The notes below the pieces were generated by a model. That model was not told the origin of the DNA and ran no database searches. It was given only the letters and a program-made list of their open reading frames with translations. From the IMG/VR virus record IMGVR_UViG_3300010413_000269, positions 1-32,896 of that record: a DNA stretch of 32,896 bases; one strand, written 5' to 3'. Below are positions 29,760 through 32,896 of the stretch, piece after piece. How positions within the stretch are numbered: position 1 is the first letter of the stretch; every line of letters starts with the position of its first letter. The translations under genes and the position numbers were made by a program. Origin of the DNA: a virus.

Positions 29760-29975
29760 TTAATCTTTATCTTGTTTTTTCAAAATACCATCAAAAGAAT
29801 TTTGTATCCATTCAATATTTTCATCACTATATTTTTCTATTATGAAAGCACCTTGTGAATCTTCATGAGAGATAGATAATCCATGTTTTTTTGAAATTTC
29901 AATAACATCATACAAAAAATCGTCCACTTTTTTATTCTCTTTATATCCTTTATCCATATAATTCCATCTTTTCAT
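29760..29975 (-). CDS. Conserved phage protein with SHEDSQGAFIIE motif
   Basis: This 71-aa protein carries KHGLSISHEDSQGAFIIE (about 30-47) and a following NIEWIQ, a pattern I have seen in small phage proteins of unknown function. Its ATG follows GAGGATG. The motif makes it more likely than its neighbours to be a real conserved gene, although its role is unknown. Confidence 0.6.
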   Translation of the reverse strand: MKRWNYMDKGYKENKKVDDFLYDVIEISKKHGLSISHEDSQGAFIIEKYSDENIEWIQNSFDGILKKQDKD

Positions 29976-29987
29976 TTTTGCACATCC

Positions 29988-30245
29988 TCACTTACTATAA
30001 TTATTCTCTTCATCCGATTCTTTTAACTTCATATCATCTTTACATACCGGGCATGGTATTGTATAGGAATCTTTAATAAAAGATTGATAATCATCATTAT
30101 CTTTGCCATATATATCAATTACATTTTCTATCTTCTTTATCTTTTGCCCGTCTTTCATTTCGAACATATCTATCCAGAATAATCCATCACAATTTTTGCA
30201 TTCAGGATTACCGGTCCACTTAACTCCACGGGTGTCTTCCATCAT
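29988..30245 (-). CDS. Small zinc-finger protein
   Basis: This 85-aa protein has CKNC near residue 16 and CPVC near residue 65, a wide CxxC-CxxC pair that could bind zinc. Its ATG overlaps the stop of the ATPase gene (four-base overlap), so the two are translationally coupled. A role with the helicase loader is possible but unsupported by sequence. Confidence 0.6.
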   Translation of the reverse strand: MMEDTRGVKWTGNPECKNCDGLFWIDMFEMKDGQKIKKIENVIDIYGKDNDDYQSFIKDSYTIPCPVCKDDMKLKESDEENNYSK

Positions 30246-30919
30246 TGTTCTTTTCCATCCGTCATCTTAAGAGACTTCCCTGCAAACAACATGTCAAGCC
30301 TTTTTCGTAACCAGTTGTCTTTATCTTTTATGACTTCTGCAAAATGATTTTCTGATTCCATAACTATATGAACCTTTGTTTCCAGTCTATATAATCTATC
30401 AATAAATTCTTTATACATTTGTCTCTGATATATTGCCGGTCTGCTATTTTCCCAGAATAAAGAAAAATTGTCTGGCTCGAAACAATCGCCAATAAATATA
30501 ATAGATACAGTTTCAAGCTTGTTGAAAAATGTTTCTGCATTTCTATTGTTAGACAATACATTATGTATCAACCATCTTTCTGAGACTGAAATAATTTGAT
30601 CGTCTCTCCCTTTATAGCTATCTATAAAGAAATTCTGTAAAGCAAGAGAGATTGTAGTTTTACCTGTTCCACCATACAAAAACATTGAAGTAGGATTATT
30701 GAAGTCATTTGTTTGTCTCTTTACCCATTCATAAGCTTTAAGATTGACCCGCTTTACATCTTCAAATGTAACCACTTTACCTTTAATCAATCTTTTCTTT
30801 GATTGTATTTCATGAGCGCGTTCCGTAGTTATAACATCTTTTGCTTTGTTTTCATCGGGAACAACTTTCAATCCATCGATGTTAAAATTAGAAAAAAATT
30901 CCTGTTCTTTGTTGTCCAT
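30242..30919 (-). CDS. DnaC/IstB-like ATPase, candidate helicase loader
   Basis: This 225-aa protein has the organisation of DnaC/IstB-type AAA+ proteins: an N-terminal linker, FEDVKRVNLKAYEWVKRQT, a P-loop MFLYGGTGKTT, a Walker B VSIIFIGD and a C-terminal WLRKRLDML sensor region. The P-loop is short by two residues compared with the usual GPPGTGKT (here GGTGKT). As a loader it would place the DnaB-type helicase encoded 4 kb downstream on DNA. Confidence 0.75.
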   Translation of the reverse strand: MDNKEQEFFSNFNIDGLKVVPDENKAKDVITTERAHEIQSKKRLIKGKVVTFEDVKRVNLKAYEWVKRQTNDFNNPTSMFLYGGTGKTTISLALQNFFIDSYKGRDDQIISVSERWLIHNVLSNNRNAETFFNKLETVSIIFIGDCFEPDNFSLFWENSRPAIYQRQMYKEFIDRLYRLETKVHIVMESENHFAEVIKDKDNWLRKRLDMLFAGKSLKMTDGKEQ

Positions 30920-31861
30920 TTATTCATCTTCTTCAATATCTATTATGTTACTAAATATCTTGCTTGCCGCATGAGTAATATTTTCTTGCGCTCTTTCAAG
31001 CTTATCAATATCATCACCAAACGCGTCAACAAGAACATTCTGCAATTCAGCAAAAAATGCAGACATCTTTTCAAGAGAAACAGAATTAGATTTAACATAA
31101 TCCTTACTCTTAACAAGAGATCCGATCTTATCAAATATTGGCATGTATCTGTCAATATTTTCTTTCGATCCAAATACTTCTGTAACATTGGCAATCATGA
31201 ATTTCAACCAATGCGAAATATTCACGTCATCCATATTACCGTTCAAGTCTACATTTATAAATGAATTAAATTTGTCGTCAAGTCGTTTTTTAGCAGGATC
31301 ATCCATAAAAGTTGAATACTCAATTAATGCTTGACCGGCTTTAATTGGATCGTATAATTCAATCTCTCTCTCTTCAACTATTATCGGTTCGCCTTCATCA
31401 CGAGGCATTACAGTGTCTTTATACTTAAATTTTCTTACTGCACGGGCAAGGCTTCTATTCCAATTTTGCGGGGCAGTCATTCCATTTTCGTCATAGAAAT
31501 CTTTAAGCGTTGCGCTACTGATAGAATGTAACCCGTCTATGATTACACCCTTATAATATAATGCCCCGGACAATCCACGGGAAATCAATCTATTGCTTAT
31601 TGCCCTTCGAACTTCAGTATCGAAAGGCAATTTTCTTAATAAAATTTGAATCTGATTTTTGTCTTCTATTCCTAAAGACTCTATTGCTTTCTGGTAATTA
31701 AATTCTGAATCAATATAACTATCGGCAAACATTTCGAGAAATATAGTTTTCTCGTCATCTTGCTCCAGGTATTCTTTGGGTATTGAAATTTGCGGGGCTT
31801 TCTTTTTATTTACAGGCTGTTTCTTTTTCGCCTTCCCCGATGTTTCTTTTTTTTGCGTCAT
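30920..31861 (-). CDS. Unknown 313-aa protein, small-terminase candidate
   Basis: This 313-aa protein has a basic N-terminus (KKKQPVNKKKAPQ), a helical centre that may bind DNA, and an acidic C-terminus. It is the second gene after the TerL end, and small terminase subunits are usually adjacent to TerL, so it is a candidate for that role by position. Nothing in its sequence identifies it, and its length is above the usual 140-200 aa for small subunits. It joins the ATPase gene with no gap. Confidence 0.45.
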   Translation of the reverse strand: MTQKKETSGKAKKKQPVNKKKAPQISIPKEYLEQDDEKTIFLEMFADSYIDSEFNYQKAIESLGIEDKNQIQILLRKLPFDTEVRRAISNRLISRGLSGALYYKGVIIDGLHSISSATLKDFYDENGMTAPQNWNRSLARAVRKFKYKDTVMPRDEGEPIIVEEREIELYDPIKAGQALIEYSTFMDDPAKKRLDDKFNSFINVDLNGNMDDVNISHWLKFMIANVTEVFGSKENIDRYMPIFDKIGSLVKSKDYVKSNSVSLEKMSAFFAELQNVLVDAFGDDIDKLERAQENITHAASKIFSNIIDIEEDE

Positions 31862-31869
31862 CTAAAAAA

Positions 31870-32223
31870 TTAATCTTTGCTTGATTCAAGGATAACATAT
31901 TCAAGCATTCCAATTTGATCTTTAATATTTTCGGCCAGTTCGGTTGTCCCGTTATTTTCCTTTACGAATTCTGCAATATCATCTATTTCGATTGTATCAC
32001 CATCCGGCTTTGAATAATATTCGATTGAATCAATTTCGCAATCTGTCATCATTACGCCGATTGACCATTCGCCTTCGTCTAATCCATACTCAACAAAATA
32101 ATCCTCTGGGACATATACAGAAGCCTTAACACTTCCATCAAGCGTAATGTTATCAACCGTTACAACATCTATATCTTCGATGACATCAAGCAAAGATTTT
32201 AATTGTCGCGCTTTATTCAGCAT
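31870..32223 (-). CDS. Unknown 117-aa acidic protein
   Basis: This 117-aa acidic protein has a helical start, an alternating Val/Thr/Ile centre (VVTVDNITLDGSVKASVYVPEDYF) and an acidic C-terminus. No family is recognised. It is the first gene behind the strong TTGACA promoter and has an AAGGATG site upstream of its ATG. Confidence 0.65.
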   Translation of the reverse strand: MLNKARQLKSLLDVIEDIDVVTVDNITLDGSVKASVYVPEDYFVEYGLDEGEWSIGVMMTDCEIDSIEYYSKPDGDTIEIDDIAEFVKENNGTTELAENIKDQIGMLEYVILESSKD

Positions 32224-32252
32224 TATATAATACCATCCTTATGTATAAATAA

Positions 32253-32281
32253 ACGATAATTCATAGCACAAACCTTGTCAA
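32253..32281 (-). promoter_or_regulatory. Sigma70-like promoter after TerL
   Basis: Perfect TTGACA (plus 32276-32281), 17-base spacer, TATCGT (plus 32253-32258) on the minus strand. It lies in the gap between TerL and the 117-aa gene and would drive the early gene block. Confidence 0.65.
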
Positions 32282-32297
32282 GATAAAATCGCTATTC

Positions 32298-32896
32298 TTA
32301 CATAATAACGCCGACTCTTCCACTTCCATATCTTGTCAAATAGAATTGGCCGACTCTTGCATACATATCGGCATCCATCAAGTGATGCTCTCCATATTGT
32401 CGGATCGCTTCATATTCACGGTCATATTTTGCGTCCCATAGTGGCTGAATACCTAAGTTTGTATGGTGCTGAATAAATGTGTTAATAATTCCAGATTCTT
32501 CGCCAACCATTGAAGGTATTCCGGTTTCATTTTCTTTGTATTCTCTTTGAATCATTCTTACCATTTGAATTTGAGACATGGTAACTTTACCCGCTTCGCC
32601 GTTAGTTCCTTTCTGAAATTTCGGCTCAACATTCATATTATTCAACTGAATCGCACCGGTCAATTGAGATTTTTGCTCTGCTGTATTCCACCATGCTCCC
32701 CAAACCTTAGTCGGAAATTTACGCTTTAATTTTAAGTGTCTATCGCCACCCATTCCGTTGGCATCATTTATGATTATGTTAGCCTGGAATATTTCTGCAA
32801 GCTTTATAACTCTTGCAACATGTTCGTAGTCTTGATTTTCAGCGACTCCAGTATATCCTAATGCTCTCAAATTCTCTTCATTAATATGCTCTATAT
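32298..32896 (-). CDS. terL: Terminase large subunit, C-terminal part (5' end off window)
   Basis: The frame is open to the right edge of the window, so the N-terminal ATPase half is not visible; 199 residues remain. The visible part reads as the nuclease domain: AEIFQANIIINDANGMGGDRHL (a strand ending in an acidic D-A-N-G motif) and VKVWGAWWNT, then MVGEESGIINTFIQHHTNLGIQPLW and HHLMDADMYARVGQFYL with a D-A-D near the end. TerL packages DNA into the prohead and cuts it from the concatemer. The first catalytic Asp cannot be seen. Confidence 0.8.
   Translation of the reverse strand, partial: IEHINEENLRALGYTGVAENQDYEHVARVIKLAEIFQANIIINDANGMGGDRHLKLKRKFPTKVWGAWWNTAEQKSQLTGAIQLNNMNVEPKFQKGTNGEAGKVTMSQIQMVRMIQREYKENETGIPSMVGEESGIINTFIQHHTNLGIQPLWDAKYDREYEAIRQYGEHHLMDADMYARVGQFYLTRYGSGRVGVIM

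Noticed and set aside
30803-31264. 153-codon plus-strand frame
   Set aside because: It is antisense to the ATPase and 313-aa genes, without an SD site, and rich in Phe/Ile/Asn as expected of a shadow frame.

Overview
The window is about 33 kb of a tailed-phage genome with a contractile tail (myovirus morphology), AT-rich, with nearly every gene on the minus strand, so transcription runs from high to low coordinates. The virion genes that identify it are the C-terminal end of a terminase large subunit at the right edge, tail sheath, tail tube, prohead protease, scaffold, major capsid protein, tail-assembly chaperones with a tape-measure-like protein, and portal. The host cannot be named. Strong Shine-Dalgarno sites (GGAGG type), sigma70-like promoters (TTGACA/TATAAT) and a lipoprotein signal show a bacterial host with ordinary SD-driven translation, which argues against Bacteroidetes. 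I cannot tell from one window whether this is a lytic phage or a prophage.

Layout in the direction of transcription: (1) 32.9-29 kb: TerL end, a TTGACA-N17-TATCGT promoter, a 313-aa protein that could be the small terminase, a DnaC/IstB-like ATPase and small unknown proteins. (2) 29-24 kb: small membrane and unknown proteins, an SPFH/prohibitin-like lipoprotein, a DnaB-type replicative helicase, and a full-length ferritin behind its own extended -10 promoter. (3) 24-19 kb: a coiled-coil membrane protein, neck or tail-completion candidates, sheath and tube. (4) 18.9-17.1 kb: a control region with one plus-strand gene, several very small genes (three of fewer than 60 codons), a hammerhead self-cleaving ribozyme, a run of five RNA hairpins and two homologous covarying hairpins. 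(5) 17.1-13.6 kb: probable head cargo, including a sigma-factor-like DNA-binding protein and an inorganic-pyrophosphatase-like domain protein. (6) 13.6-9 kb: prohead protease, scaffold, capsid protein and three small beta-rich virion proteins, ending in an intrinsic terminator. (7) 8.9-4.6 kb: its own promoter, chaperone pair, tape-measure-like protein and portal. (8) 4.6-0 kb: an unknown gene, then a promoter driving a RAMP/Cas7-like protein followed by a 5-nt-periodic G-rich repeat array, an unknown 401-aa protein and a calcineurin-like phosphoesterase.

The most unusual items are: the array of pentanucleotides (NNNGG on the transcribed strand) in three blocks separated by AT hairpins, directly 3' of the RAMP-like gene; a hammerhead ribozyme with every core nucleotide present; two hairpins with compensatory base changes between consecutive small genes; a recurring (hydrophobic)-x-K-A motif in scaffold, capsid, portal, protease and upstream genes that could mark prohead-protease sites and packaged cargo; and a 31-bp tandem duplication that breaks the capsid gene.

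All functions are read from sequence by eye. Family names are from memory of conserved motifs, and no database search was made.
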